Origin: Mesorhizobium sp. WSM4313
GTDB taxonomy: Bacteria; Pseudomonadota; Alphaproteobacteria; Rhizobiales; Rhizobiaceae
Reading direction: 5' to 3'
Length of the DNA stretch: 64,000 nt
NCBI RefSeq assembly: GCF_002294725.1
Contig: NZ_NSFT01000002.1
Location: 310,001 to 374,000 of the forward strand
Part shown: piece after piece, positions 8,944-18,071 of the stretch
Numbering within the stretch: position 1 is the stretch's first letter
Layout: every line of letters starts with the position of its first letter
Notes under the pieces: model-generated
What the model was told of the DNA's origin: nothing
What the model saw: only the letters and a program-made list of their open reading frames with translations
Database searches by the model: none
Translations under genes and position numbers: made by a program

Positions 8944-9846
8944 ATGCCGCTGCAGACCGTCCATCACCCCGACTATGACGCAGGCTTCGCCGTCAATCAC
9001 CGCTTTCCGATGAGCAAGTATCCTCTGCTGATGGAGACTTTGCGCTTACGCGGTCTAGCCGTGCACGGCGCGCTTTCGATGCCGGAACCGGCGCCGGCCG
9101 CACGCCTGAAGCTGGCGCACGCGGCCGACTATGTCGATCAGGTGATCGCCTGCCAGGTACCGGCGAAAATAGAGCGCGAGATCGGCTTTCCGATCGGTCC
9201 GCGCGTGTCATTGAGGGCGCAGCTCGCCACCGCGGGTACGGTGCTGGCTGCCAGGCTGGCGCTTAAACATGGCATTGCCTGCAACGCCGCCGGCGGCAGC
9301 CATCATGCCAGGCGCGCGCAAGGCGCCGGCTTCTGCACCTTCAACGATGTCGCCGTCGCCGCGCTGGCGCTGCTGGCCGAAGGCGCCGTCGAAAACGTGC
9401 TGGTCGTCGATCTCGACGTGCATCAGGGCGACGGCACGGCCGACATTCTCAAGGGCGAGCCTCGCGCCTTCACCTTTTCCATGCATGGCGAGCGCAACTA
9501 CCCGGTGCGCAAGATCGCCTCCGACGTCGACGTCGCCTTGCCGGACGGGACAGGCGACGACGCCTATCTCGAACGGCTCGCCGCCATCCTGCCGGAACTC
9601 TCCGGGCAAAGGCGCTGGGACATCGTTTTCTACAATGCCGGCGTGGATGTCCATGCCGAGGACAGGCTCGGCCGGCTGGCGCTCACCGACGACGGTCTCA
9701 GCGCCCGCGAAGACATGGTCATCGGCCATTTCCGCAAGCAGGGCGTGCCACTGTGCGGCGTCATCGGCGGCGGTTACTCGACCGACGTGCCGGCGCTGGC
9801 CGCGCGCCACGCTATCCTGTTCGAGGTGGCGTCGCGATATGCGTGA
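8944..9846 (+). CDS. Histone deacetylase family protein (acetylpolyamine/acetoin-type amidohydrolase)
   Basis: 300 residues from ATG 8944, which opens directly on the conserved MPLQTVHHPDYD segment. Catalytic and zinc features of the arginase/HDAC fold are visible: the His pair in GGSHHARRAQGAGFCTFND, the metal ligands in DLDVHQGDGTA, and the later GVDVHAEDRLGR segment. Bacterial members deacetylate acetylpolyamines or similar small amides; the substrate here is unknown. It is divergent from the MATE gene. Confidence 0.88.
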   Translation: MPLQTVHHPDYDAGFAVNHRFPMSKYPLLMETLRLRGLAVHGALSMPEPAPAARLKLAHAADYVDQVIACQVPAKIEREIGFPIGPRVSLRAQLATAGTVLAARLALKHGIACNAAGGSHHARRAQGAGFCTFNDVAVAALALLAEGAVENVLVVDLDVHQGDGTADILKGEPRAFTFSMHGERNYPVRKIASDVDVALPDGTGDDAYLERLAAILPELSGQRRWDIVFYNAGVDVHAEDRLGRLALTDDGLSAREDMVIGHFRKQGVPLCGVIGGGYSTDVPALAARHAILFEVASRYA

Positions 9847-9858
9847 GGCCGCGCCGAA

Positions 9859-10128
9859 CTATTTCCTGTAGCTGGCGATCCTGAGCAGGATGAACACCGG
9901 CACGACGATCGCGGCGCCGAGCAGGATGTAGCCCAGGAAGCGGTCGATGGCGTGGAAGCCGAGATTCCACAGATCGACGAAGAACTGGCGGATGCCGTAA
10001 AAGACGTCCATCGGCGACCAGCCGAAGGCATGCATGACCAGGCCGACGAGGAAGGAGACCACGAGCAGCTTCAGGAATACCCTGAGCGGCGTGTCGCCAA
10101 GAAAGCGCGTCAGTGCGGACAAGGCCAT
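9859..10128 (-). CDS. Small inner-membrane protein, DUF6460-like
   Basis: 89 residues from ATG 10128. Two hydrophobic segments (about residues 18-37 and 62-83) flank a short amphipathic stretch, suggesting an inner-membrane protein with both ends on one side. The TPLRVFLKLLVVSFLVGLV opening and LGYILLGAAIVVPVF end resemble the rhizobial DUF6460 family as I recall it. Function is unknown. The longer upstream frame (to 10248) has no membrane or family features and I excluded it. Confidence 0.72.
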   Translation of the reverse strand: MALSALTRFLGDTPLRVFLKLLVVSFLVGLVMHAFGWSPMDVFYGIRQFFVDLWNLGFHAIDRFLGYILLGAAIVVPVFILLRIASYRK

Positions 10129-10266
10129 TCTCCGGTTCGAGCCGCCCAATTCGGGCGGGGCGATATCAGAGATACGCATTCCGCGGAAAGGCATCAAGCA
10201 ATGGAGCCGCGGTTCCGCTTTGCCGATTGCTTGACGCCCTGCCATCATGATAACGAGGTGGCCGAC

Positions 10267-10340
10267 GCGGGTATGATGTAATGGTAGCTTGTCAGCTTCC
10301 CAAGCTGAACGCGCGGGTTCGATTCCCGCTACCCGCTCCA
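10267..10340 (+). tRNA. tRNA-Gly (anticodon CCC)
   Basis: The cloverleaf is complete by eye. The acceptor strands GCGGGTA (10267-10273) and TACCCGC (10330-10336) pair perfectly, followed by discriminator T and an encoded CCA (10338-10340). The anticodon stem TCAGC/GCTGA encloses the loop TTCCCAA, giving anticodon CCC. The T-arm is GCGGG-TTCGATT-CCCGC. It reads GGG glycine codons. No integrase gene or duplicated tRNA 3' end was seen nearby, so it is not evidently used as an integration site. Confidence 0.97.
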
Positions 10341-10500
10341 GCTTGCACCGCAGGCATTTGAGTGAGACCTTACCAAGGGGCCAAATTGCGCGTCCGATTC
10401 AACTCGGCTGCCGGCGATCGCGGGGCGGAATTGCATCGGGTCGATCCTCAGGCCGGGCAGTTTGCGCGAGGGTGAATTCGGCTGTTTGTAAAGCGAGCGT

Positions 10501-10530
10501 TGGGGTCTTGCACACCCATGCAAGACCCCA
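10501..10530. terminator. Perfect hairpin, possible 3' processing or termination signal
   Basis: An 11-bp perfect stem (TGGGGTCTTGC / GCAAGACCCCA) encloses an 8-nt loop. It lies about 60 bp beyond the stop of the basic protein on the minus strand. There is no T-tract on either side, so it is not a textbook intrinsic terminator. Confidence 0.45.
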
Positions 10531-10589
10531 GTCAGCGATTCACCCGGCAGCCCCGATACATGGTCGCTATCGACCTAGATGATCATGCT

Positions 10590-10925
10590 CTAGAGCCGGA
10601 AGCCGATCCAGACGCGGCGGCGCCAGCAGCGGACATGACGCCGGCCATGGCGCCAGTAGCGCCGGCAGACCCTTCTCCAAACGTGGCGCCGGCGGCGTCG
10701 GTAGTACCGATCACGGTAATACCGACGCCGGTAGTACTGGGCTGGCTGCAGCAGATCGGCCTGATCATCCTCCTCGTAGATGGCCGGATCCGGCTTATCC
10801 AATTCATCCAGAATTCCGTTGCCGGCGGGAATACCGGCAACGGCCTTGCTGGGTCCGGCCAGGCTTGCAAGCGCTGCCGCCCCCGCAACGCCAAGCATTC
10901 CGGTGAGAAACAACCGACGTTCCAT
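10590..10925 (-). CDS. Exported protamine-like arginine-rich small protein
   Basis: 111 residues. The first 30 form a signal-like segment (MERRLFLTGMLGVAGAAALA) with an Arg pair just before the hydrophobic stretch, as in Tat or Sec signals. The middle is acidic (ILDELDKPDPAIYEEDDQ). The last 45 residues are almost entirely Arg, Tyr, Trp, His and Val (for example RRRYYRDRYYRRRRRHVWRR), with a repeated Cys-Arg-Arg-Tyr-Trp-Arg pattern. I recall close rhizobial relatives annotated as protamine-like. Whether it binds DNA, RNA, lipid or another anion is unknown; the acidic segment could shield the basic tail. Confidence 0.75.
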   Translation of the reverse strand: MERRLFLTGMLGVAGAAALASLAGPSKAVAGIPAGNGILDELDKPDPAIYEEDDQADLLQPAQYYRRRYYRDRYYRRRRRHVWRRVCRRYWRHGRRHVRCWRRRVWIGFRL

Positions 10926-11027
10926 AAAAACCTCCCGAGCTGTTGGGCACGGCAGCCCTTCCTCACCCGCAACGGGCTCCAGGGAGCGACCGATCGGTTT
11001 GAACGTGCAAGTAGCATTCTCGTTCCA

Positions 11028-12017
11028 TCAGCCCACCTCGCGCAAAATGAAGTCGTGCAGCATCTTGGCGGCGGGCGAGAGCGCCCGGTTCCTGACCGTG
11101 ATCAGACTGTAGGGCCGGACCTCGATGTCGAACTCGGTCTGCACGACATCGATGGCGCCGGCCAGCCCATCGCCGCCCTGGATGAACTTGGCGACCTGGA
11201 TCGAGACCGGCGCGATGGCGTCCGACTGCGCCACCATCACCAAGGTGAGCAGCAGCGAAGAGGTGTTGAGGATGCGGTCGGGCAGCGGAATGTCGCGGTT
11301 CAAAAAGTTGCTTTCCATCGCCTGGCGCAGCGGCGAGCCGCCGGACTGGAACACCCAGTCATAGGCCGCGGTATCTTCCAGCCGCACCATCTTGCCGCTC
11401 GCCAGCGGGTGGCCGCGGCGCACGATGAGGCAGGCCTTCTCGACGCCGATGACGCGCGATTCGAAGAGCCGCGGATTGAGATCGTCCGGGATGCGGGCGA
11501 TGATGAAGTCGTGGCGCGAGGCGATCAGCTCGCGGGCCAGCACGTTCGAGGTCTCGACCTGCATTGTGATCTCGATGCGCGGATAGATGCGGCGGATCTC
11601 ACGGATCGCCGGCACGGCCAGCTCGATCGCCGGCGCCGTGACCGCGCCGAGGAATACGGAGCCGCCCTTGCCGGCCTTGAGCTCGGAAATCTCACGATCG
11701 GCCTCCCGCATCTCGAGCAGGATGGAGCGGGCGCGCCGGGCGAGCGCCTGGCCGTAGGGGGTCAGCGTCACGCCGCGCGGCAGCCGCTCGCACAACTTCA
11801 CGTCGAGCACCGCTTCCATCTCGGCGATCATGCGCGAGGCGGCCGGCTGGGAGATGTTCATGACCTGGGCGGCGGCGCTCACCCGCCCGTGATCGTCCAA
11901 GGCGGCAATCATGCGCATGTGGCGGAGACTGAGGCCGCTGCGCAGCAACGTCTCGCCATCTCGCGGCAATTTCTCGTAACCACCTGAAATCGCATCGGGA
12001 TCGCGCAACGCCGCCAT
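11028..12017 (-). CDS. gbpR: LysR-family regulator of the sugar operon (GbpR/GguR)
   Basis: 329 residues. An N-terminal winged HTH (LRHMRMIAALDDHGRVSAAAQVMNISQPAASRMIAEME) is followed by a LysR effector domain. It lies divergently upstream of chvE-gguABC, the arrangement known from Agrobacterium, where this protein responds to sugars or sugar acids and controls chvE and ggu transcription. That role is established for the family and inferred here from synteny. It probably binds in the 293-bp region between the two starts. Confidence 0.9.
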   Translation of the reverse strand: MAALRDPDAISGGYEKLPRDGETLLRSGLSLRHMRMIAALDDHGRVSAAAQVMNISQPAASRMIAEMEAVLDVKLCERLPRGVTLTPYGQALARRARSILLEMREADREISELKAGKGGSVFLGAVTAPAIELAVPAIREIRRIYPRIEITMQVETSNVLARELIASRHDFIIARIPDDLNPRLFESRVIGVEKACLIVRRGHPLASGKMVRLEDTAAYDWVFQSGGSPLRQAMESNFLNRDIPLPDRILNTSSLLLTLVMVAQSDAIAPVSIQVAKFIQGGDGLAGAIDVVQTEFDIEVRPYSLITVRNRALSPAAKMLHDFILREVG

Positions 12018-12310
12018 TGTTTTCGGTCTCCTGTGCGGGTTTCTATCGATCGCTTAAGCCATACCAGTATCGATATAGCAACCAGCAAAGATCGCATTTG
12101 ACAGTTATGTCAAAGCGACCCACCCTCCGCGCGTTCCGATGCGCAGGGGTCGGCGACGAGCGAAATCGTATCGATTGAAACTGCGCCGCGGGGCCGATTG
12201 GGAGGATACCGGAGATCGATAAAGCCGACAGTGGCGCGCCAGCGCACCTGTTCGACTGCGCGGCCCGCGAAGCCCCGAGGTGTCGCGTCCATCAACCAGG
12301 GAGAGTAATC
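12018..12310. promoter_or_regulatory. Divergent gbpR/chvE control region
   Basis: A 293-bp region without a gene, holding the promoters of both genes. The part nearest gbpR is AT-richer (about 12045-12110) and contains repeated ATCGAT-type steps (TATCGATCG and GTATCGATA at about 12041-12077). I cannot assign a LysR T-N11-A box with certainty. Confidence 0.4.
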
Positions 12311-13381
12311 GTGAAGATCATCAAGACGCTGGCCGCCATCGCGGCCCTTGGCATTGCCGCCACGACCTATTCGGCGCACGCCGCCGACAAGGGTCTCGTC
12401 GGCGTGCTGATGCCGACCAAGACCTCGCAGCGCTGGATCAATGACGGCGACGCCGTCAAGTCCCAGCTCGAAGCGCTCGGCTACACCGTCGACCTGCAAT
12501 ATGCGCAGGACGACATCCCGAACCAGCTCAGCCAGCTGGAAAACGAAATCACCAAAGGCCCGAAGGCGCTGATCATCGCTTCGATCGACGGCACCACCAT
12601 GGCCGACGCGCTGCAGAAGGCCAATGATGCCGGCGTCGTCACCATCGCCTATGACCGCCTGATCAAGAAGACCCCGAATGTCGACTACTACACCACCTTC
12701 GACAATTTCGGCGTCGGCGTGATCCAGGCGAACTCGCTGGTCAAGGGGCTCAAGGAGCGCTTCCCGAACACCAAGCCGTGGAACGTGGAGCTGTTCGGCG
12801 GCTCGCCGGACGACAACAACGCCTTCTTCTTCTACAACGGCGCCATGTCCGTCCTGCAGCCGCTGATCGACGACGGCTCGATCAAGATCAAGTCCGGCCA
12901 GATGGGCATGGACAAGGTCGGCACCTTGCGCTGGCTCGCCGCCACCGCCCAGGCGCGCATGGACAACCTGCTCTCGGCCAACTACTCGGACGGCAGCCGC
13001 GTCGACGGCGTTCTGTCTCCTTATGACGGCCTGTCGCGCGGCATCACCGCCTCGCTGCGCGCCGTCGGCTACGGCACGGAAGCCCAGCCCTGGCCGATCG
13101 TGACCGGCCAGGACGCCGAGACCGCCTCGGTCAAGCTGATCATCTCGGGCGAGCAGTACTCGACCGTGTTCAAGGACACCCGCGAGCTGGCCAAGGCCAC
13201 CGTGCAGCTGGTCGACAAGGTGCTCTCCGGCGGCAAGCCGGACGGCCTCGACACCAAGACCTACAACAACGACGTCAAGGTCGTTCCCTCGATCCTGTTG
13301 ACGCCGCATGAGGTCGACAAGTCGAACTACAAGGAACTGGTCGTCGACTCCGGCTACATCAAGGCTGAAGAGCTGAAGTAA
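12311..13381 (+). CDS. chvE: Multiple-sugar-binding periplasmic protein ChvE
   Basis: 356 residues from a GTG start preceded by GGGAGAG. A signal peptide ends near AHAADKG. The mature protein is a ribose/xylose-type periplasmic binding protein ([28 protein letters not shown] opening; [23 protein letters not shown] hinge). ChvE binds galactose, glucose, arabinose and sugar acids, feeds GguAB and, in Agrobacterium, also signals to VirA. No virA is in this window, so transport is the safe role here. A hairpin after the gene probably lets it be made in excess over the ABC subunits. Confidence 0.95.
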   Translation: MKIIKTLAAIAALGIAATTYSAHAADKGLVGVLMPTKTSQRWINDGDAVKSQLEALGYTVDLQYAQDDIPNQLSQLENEITKGPKALIIASIDGTTMADALQKANDAGVVTIAYDRLIKKTPNVDYYTTFDNFGVGVIQANSLVKGLKERFPNTKPWNVELFGGSPDDNNAFFFYNGAMSVLQPLIDDGSIKIKSGQMGMDKVGTLRWLAATAQARMDNLLSANYSDGSRVDGVLSPYDGLSRGITASLRAVGYGTEAQPWPIVTGQDAETASVKLIISGEQYSTVFKDTRELAKATVQLVDKVLSGGKPDGLDTKTYNNDVKVVPSILLTPHEVDKSNYKELVVDSGYIKAEELK

Positions 13382-13397
13382 TCCGGTCTCAAAGGAA

Positions 13398-13427
13398 GGG
13401 GTCCTGCGCGACTGCAGGGCCCCTTTT
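13398..13427 (+). terminator. Partial terminator between chvE and gguA
   Basis: A stem of ten base pairs (GGGGTCCTGC / GCAGGGCCCC, one G-T wobble) with a 6-nt loop is followed by TTTT. It lies 17 bp after the chvE stop and 140 bp before gguA. Such signals commonly cut transcription after a binding-protein gene so that it exceeds the membrane components. Confidence 0.8.
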
Positions 13428-13568
13428 CGTTCGCAAGCGACCCCGGTATTGTTTTTGCCGGCTACCGCAGCGCCATATGCCGCCAAGGCATGAGCGAAAC
13501 TGTGGCATGTTGATTTCGCGCAAGACGCTTTCCGCGAGTGGAAGGCCTGCGCCAGGGAGCAGATCCTG

Positions 13569-15101
13569 ATGGCCTCGACGATTTTGGAGATGCGCGACAT
13601 CACCAAGACGTTCCCCGGCGTGAAGGCGTTGTCGAACGTCAATCTCAGCGTCGAGGAAGGTGAGATCCACGCCGTCGTCGGCGAGAACGGCGCCGGCAAG
13701 TCGACACTGATGAAGGTGCTGTCGGGCGTCTATCCATCCGGCACCTATGAGGGCCAGATCATCTTCCGCGGCCAGGAATGCAATTTCAAAGGCATTCACG
13801 ACAGCGAGCATATCGGCATCGTCATCATCCACCAGGAGCTTGCCCTGGTGCCGATGCTGTCGATCACGGAAAACATCTTCCTTGGCAACGAGCACGCCAC
13901 CTACGGCGTCATCGACTGGGACGCCAACGAGACGCGTACCGGCGCCCTGCTCAAGAAGGTCGGGCTCAAGGAAGACCCCAAGACGCTGATCACCAATATC
14001 GGCGTCGGCAAGCAGCAGCTGGTCGAGATCGCCAAGGCGCTGAGCAAGGAAGTGAAGCTCCTGATCCTCGACGAGCCGACGGCCTCGCTCAGCGAGAAGG
14101 ACAGCCAGGCGCTGCTCGACCTTCTGCTCGAGTTCAAGCGCCAGGGCATGACCTCGATCCTGATCTCGCACAAGCTCAACGAGGTGAACCGCGTCGCCGA
14201 CAAGGTGACGGTGATCCGCGACGGGCGCACCATCGAGACCTTGCCGAGGAAGGACATCTCGGAAGACCGCATCATCACCTCGATGGTCGGCCGCTCGCTC
14301 GACGACCGCTACCCGCCGCGCGAGCCGAAGATCGGCGACGTCATCTTCGAGGTGAAGGACTGGTCGGTTTACCACCCGATCCATGCCGAGCGGCAGGTGA
14401 TCAAGAACATCAACCTCAATGTGCGCAAGGGCGAGGTTGTCGGTATCGCCGGGCTAATGGGCGCCGGCCGGACCGAATTCGCGATGAGCCTTTTCGGACG
14501 CTCCTACGGCCGGCACATCACCGGAGAGGTGTCGCTGCACGGCAAGCCTATCGACCTCTCATCGGTGAGCAAGGCGGTGGCGAGCGGCATCGCCTATGTC
14601 ACCGAAGACCGCAAGACCTACGGCCTCAACCTGATCGACCACATCAAGCACAATGTGACTTTGGCCAACCTCTCCGGCGTTTCCAGCCGCGGCGTCATCG
14701 ACGACATGCGCGAGATGAGCGTCGCCAATGACTACCGCAAGAAGACCAACATCCGCGCCTCCAGCGTCTACCAGCTGACCGGCAACCTCTCGGGTGGCAA
14801 CCAGCAGAAAGTCGTGCTGTCGAAATGGCTGTTCGCCGATCCGGAGGTTTTGATCCTCGACGAGCCGACCCGCGGCATTGACGTCGGCGCGAAGTACGAA
14901 ATCTATACGATCATCGCGCGCCTTGCCGCCGAAGGCAAAGCGATCATCGTCATCTCGTCGGAAATGCCCGAACTGCTCGGTATCTCCGACCGTATCTATG
15001 TGATGAACGAAGGGCGTATAGTCGGCGAAATGGCTGCAAGCGACGCAAGCCAGGAAAAAATCATGCGCGCCATCGTTCGCGGAGAAGGAAAAGCATCATG
15101 A
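13569..15101 (+). CDS. gguA: Sugar ABC transporter ATP-binding protein GguA
   Basis: 510 residues with two fused ATPase domains, as in the XylG/RbsA type. The first Walker A is GENGAGKST (about residues 38-46) with a good Walker B ([11 protein letters not shown]). The second half has the degenerate P-loop GLMGAGRTE and an intact [15 protein letters not shown] signature with [12 protein letters not shown]. It powers sugar import through GguB. Its stop overlaps the gguB start by 4 bp (ATGA). Confidence 0.95.
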   Translation: MASTILEMRDITKTFPGVKALSNVNLSVEEGEIHAVVGENGAGKSTLMKVLSGVYPSGTYEGQIIFRGQECNFKGIHDSEHIGIVIIHQELALVPMLSITENIFLGNEHATYGVIDWDANETRTGALLKKVGLKEDPKTLITNIGVGKQQLVEIAKALSKEVKLLILDEPTASLSEKDSQALLDLLLEFKRQGMTSILISHKLNEVNRVADKVTVIRDGRTIETLPRKDISEDRIITSMVGRSLDDRYPPREPKIGDVIFEVKDWSVYHPIHAERQVIKNINLNVRKGEVVGIAGLMGAGRTEFAMSLFGRSYGRHITGEVSLHGKPIDLSSVSKAVASGIAYVTEDRKTYGLNLIDHIKHNVTLANLSGVSSRGVIDDMREMSVANDYRKKTNIRASSVYQLTGNLSGGNQQKVVLSKWLFADPEVLILDEPTRGIDVGAKYEIYTIIARLAAEGKAIIVISSEMPELLGISDRIYVMNEGRIVGEMAASDASQEKIMRAIVRGEGKAS

Positions 15102-16393
15102 GCACAGAAAGCGCTCCCGCGCCGCAAAGCGGGCTCGCCGAGGACGTCAAGCAGCAGGGTCCGCGCGTCGCCGTCTCGGCGCTGACGACGAACCTGCGCG
15201 AATACGGCCTGATCATCGCGCTGATCGTCATCATGCTGTTTTTCCAATACACGACGTCGGGAACGCTGTTCAAACCGGTGAACCTCAGCAATCTGGTGCA
15301 GCAGAACTCGTTCATCATCGTGATGGCGCTTGGCATGCTGTTGGTGATCGTCGCTGGCTATATCGACCTCAGCGTCGGATCGGTCGCCGGCTTTATCGGC
15401 GCTCTGGCGGCGATGATGATGGTGATCTGGCCGCTTGGGATGTTCTCGAATCCGCTGGTGGTCTCGATCGTGTGCCTGATCGTCGGGGCGCTCATCGGCG
15501 CTGCGCAAGGCTACTGGATCGCCTATCACAAGATACCGAGCTTCATCGTGACACTGGCGGGCATGCTGATCTTCCGCGGCATCTGCCAGGCGCTGCTCGG
15601 CGGTGGCTCCTCGGTCGGTCCGCTGCCGGACAGCTTCAAGGCGCTGAGTTCCGGCTTCATTCCGGACGTGATCGGCCCGCTGACGCTGATCCCGCCGACG
15701 GTCAATGCCGCCGGCAAGACGATCGTCGGCAGCGGACTGACGCTGCACATGACGACAGTCGTGCTCGGCCTCATCGCGGTACTCGCCTACGCCTATTTCG
15801 GCTTCAGGACGCGGCGCAAGCGCGAGCGTCACGGCTATGAGGCGGAGCCCTTCCCGCTGTTCGTCATCAAGACGCTGGTGGGCAGCGCGCTGGCGCTGTT
15901 CCTGGTCTTCCAGTTCGCCAGCTACAGGGGCCTGCCGGTCGTGCTGCTGGTGATGGGCGTGCTGATCTCGCTGTTCGTCTTCGTCACCAAGCGCATGACC
16001 ATCGGCCGCCGCATCTACGCCATGGGCGGCAACGCCAAGGCCGCACAGCTTTCGGGCATCAACACCGAAAGGCTGACCCTGCTGGTCTTCATCAACATGG
16101 GCGTGCTCTCGGCGCTGGGCGGCCTGATCATCGCGGCGCGCCTCGGCCAGGCCGTGCCGGCTGCCGGTCTCGGCAGCGAGCTCGACGTCATCGCGGCCGT
16201 CTTCATCGGCGGCGCCTCGGCAATGGGCGGCGTCGGACAGGTGATCGGCGCCGTCGTCGGCGGCTTCATCATGGGCGTGATGAACAACGGCATGTCGATC
16301 ATGGGCGTCAATGTCGACTGGCAGCAGGTGGTGAAAGGCCTGGTGCTGCTCGGCGCCGTCATCTTCGACGTCTACAACAAGAACAAGGCCTGA
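15098..16393 (+). CDS. gguB: Sugar ABC transporter permease GguB
   Basis: 431 residues, about ten hydrophobic segments, in the BPD_transp_2 (ribose/xylose permease) family. Signatures include [25 protein letters not shown] and the cytoplasmic coupling segment [18 protein letters not shown] followed by [34 protein letters not shown] longer central insert of about 70 residues (near residues 230-275) separates the two halves, as in other GguB/XylH-type permeases. Translation is coupled to gguA. Confidence 0.95.
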   Translation: MSTESAPAPQSGLAEDVKQQGPRVAVSALTTNLREYGLIIALIVIMLFFQYTTSGTLFKPVNLSNLVQQNSFIIVMALGMLLVIVAGYIDLSVGSVAGFIGALAAMMMVIWPLGMFSNPLVVSIVCLIVGALIGAAQGYWIAYHKIPSFIVTLAGMLIFRGICQALLGGGSSVGPLPDSFKALSSGFIPDVIGPLTLIPPTVNAAGKTIVGSGLTLHMTTVVLGLIAVLAYAYFGFRTRRKRERHGYEAEPFPLFVIKTLVGSALALFLVFQFASYRGLPVVLLVMGVLISLFVFVTKRMTIGRRIYAMGGNAKAAQLSGINTERLTLLVFINMGVLSALGGLIIAARLGQAVPAAGLGSELDVIAAVFIGGASAMGGVGQVIGAVVGGFIMGVMNNGMSIMGVNVDWQQVVKGLVLLGAVIFDVYNKNKA

Positions 16394-16572
16394 AGACCTG
16401 ACTTAAGGAGGCATACGGGTTTCAGATCGCGAAGCTGCCGGCAACCCGTCGGCGCCAAGAAGTCCAGGCAAGGACCGGGCTCGCGAGCGCAATCCGGACG
16501 AAGAATTTCAACCGTGGCACGGATTTCTCCGCGCCGCGCCGGTCAAGGTTTGCCCGCGGGCAGCCAGGCAAG

Positions 16573-17586
16573 ATGAGAGAGGGTTCAAACATGCTGATCT
16601 CCCAGATCCTCGACGACGCCGAGACGATCCGCGTCGTCGCCCGCAATGGCGGCGGCAAGACCAGGGTCATCAACGGCGCGCGCAGCGTCTATTCGCTGGC
16701 TATGGAGGCCGCGCGGACAGGCACGGGCCTCGAGGCATTGATCGAGCGCAAGGGCTATGGCGAGACGGTCGATCTCGATGCCGCCTATAAGAGGGGCAGG
16801 CTGGTCTCGCCGATCAACCATCCGGACCCGGCGCATCTGCATCTCACCGGCACCGGGCTCACGCATCTCGGCTCCGCGGCAACGCGCGATTCCATGCACA
16901 AGAAGCTCAGCGAGGGCGGCGAGGCGGAACTCACCGATTCCATGAAGATGTTCCGCATGGGCCTCGAAGGCGGCAAGCCGGCCAAAGGCCAGGTCGGCGT
17001 GCAGCCGGAATGGTTCTACAAGGGCAACGGCACGATGGCGGTGGCGCCTGGCGCACCCCTGATGTCGCCGGCCTTCGCGCAGGATGGCGGCGAGGAGCCG
17101 GAGATCGCCGGCATCTATGTCATCGGCGATGACGGCGCGCCGTTCCGCGTCGGCTTCACGCTGTCGAACGAGTTCTCCGATCACGTCACCGAGCGGGTGA
17201 ACTATCTGTTCCTCGCCCATTCCAAGCTGCGCAACGCCTCGTTTGGCCCTGAAATCCTGATCGGCGAGCTGCCCGCCGATATCCGCGGCGCCTCGCGCAT
17301 CTGGCGCGACGGCAAGCTGCTCTGGGAAAAGCCGTTCCTGTCGGGCGAAGCGAACATGTCGCACACCATCGCCAATCTCGAGCACCACCATTTCAAATAT
17401 TCGGCCTTCCGCCAGCCGGGCGACGTGCATGTGCATATGTTCGGCACCGCGACGCTCTCCTTCGCCGATGGCATCAGGACCGAGGCCGGCGATACGTTCG
17501 AGATCGAGGCGCCGGATTTCGGCTTGCCGCTGCGCAATCCGCTGGAGATCGAGAAGCCGGTCAAGGTGGCGGTGAAGGCGCTGTAG
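16573..17586 (+). CDS. gguC: GguC family protein (fumarylacetoacetate-hydrolase fold)
   Basis: 337 residues, the third ggu gene. It belongs to the FAH-like AraD1/GguC family, whose members are thought to dehydrate or open sugar-acid intermediates. Recognisable features are the PINHPDPAHLHLTGTGLTHLGSA segment, a metal-binding EPEIAGIYVIGDDG stretch with the acidic ligands, and EHHHFKYSAFRQPGDVHVHMFGT. It is separated from gguB by 179 bp, so it may also have its own promoter. ATG 16573 follows a GAG-rich site; the next ATG (GSN-M-LISQ) is 15 bp further in and remains possible. Confidence 0.88.
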   Translation: MREGSNMLISQILDDAETIRVVARNGGGKTRVINGARSVYSLAMEAARTGTGLEALIERKGYGETVDLDAAYKRGRLVSPINHPDPAHLHLTGTGLTHLGSAATRDSMHKKLSEGGEAELTDSMKMFRMGLEGGKPAKGQVGVQPEWFYKGNGTMAVAPGAPLMSPAFAQDGGEEPEIAGIYVIGDDGAPFRVGFTLSNEFSDHVTERVNYLFLAHSKLRNASFGPEILIGELPADIRGASRIWRDGKLLWEKPFLSGEANMSHTIANLEHHHFKYSAFRQPGDVHVHMFGTATLSFADGIRTEAGDTFEIEAPDFGLPLRNPLEIEKPVKVAVKAL

Positions 17587-17644
17587 CGCCGATCTCCCGG
17601 TGACTGGCAGGCCAGAGGGGCGCGAAGGAAGCTGCCTCTTCCAC

Positions 17645-18022
17645 TTCGTCATTCTAGGCGGAGCAAGGAGCGAAGCGACGCGCGCAGACTCTAGAATCCA
17701 TGCCGTGACATTGGGCGTAGACTACTGCCGTCCAGAATAACCGTTGGCGCAGCGCCAGCTAAGATCGCAACATGACAGGCTATTTTTACATGACCGCGAG
17801 CCAGAAGGTGGCACGCTATTTCGGTGTCGCCAATGACCTTACCCACCGCATGCCCGGGCACAAGACCGGCCAAGGCTCCAGAAGATCATCCTGAATGGTT
17901 CGAGTTCTCTCACGGAATTGGCTGGTGAGCGTTCGGCACCGTGGCGGCGCTCAGGCGTCACGGCATGGATTCTAGGGTCTGCGCGCGCCGCTTCGCTCCT
18001 TGCTCCGCCCTAGAATGACGAA
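17645..18022. repeat. Palindromic element with 65-bp inverted arms enclosing a nuclease remnant
   Basis: The left arm is 17645-17708 and the right arm 17958-18022. The reverse complement of the right arm equals the left arm except for one deleted G and two substitutions. Each arm is itself partly self-complementary (ATTCTAG ... CTAGAAT). The 249-bp interior carries the decayed GIY-YIG gene listed separately. A related pair of arms without a gene lies at 55161-55346. Confidence 0.9.
17772..17928 (+). pseudogene. Decayed GIY-YIG endonuclease gene
   Basis: The frame at 17772-17894 encodes 40 residues opening MTGYFYMTAS and continuing RYFGVANDLTHRMPGHKTG. This parallels the GIY-YIG consensus of small UvrC/URI-type proteins (GYVYxxAS...YxGVTNDLxRRxxEHKxG). 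A second frame at 17878-17928 encodes EDHPEWFEFSHGIGW and a stop, like the usual C-terminal NPEWxDLY segment. Roughly 45 codons between them are missing and the frame is shifted, so it cannot be active. Its position between inverted arms links it to the repeat. Confidence 0.7.
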
Positions 18023-18071
18023 GAACAGATGGGACGGCGCGTCCCCTTCCGGACATCTCCCCACTTGGACC

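Noticed and set aside
10267..10340. tRNA-Gly as an integration site
   Set aside because: No integrase gene and no repeated tRNA 3' end were seen in the window.
10500..11987. A 495-codon plus-strand frame covering the basic protein and gbpR
   Set aside because: Runs antisense to two genes with clear start and domain evidence; its translation is low in complexity and unlike any protein.
12110..13699. A 529-codon open frame antisense to chvE
   Set aside because: It is the complement of a well-supported gene, has no family features and reflects GC-rich codon structure. The same applies to the long antisense frames at 24558-26165, 27345-28928, 42315-44276, 44377-46083 and 49033-50979.
12311..15101. 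VirA-linked virulence locus because of chvE
   Set aside because: No vir genes or T-DNA features are visible; the genes match the general sugar-uptake role.
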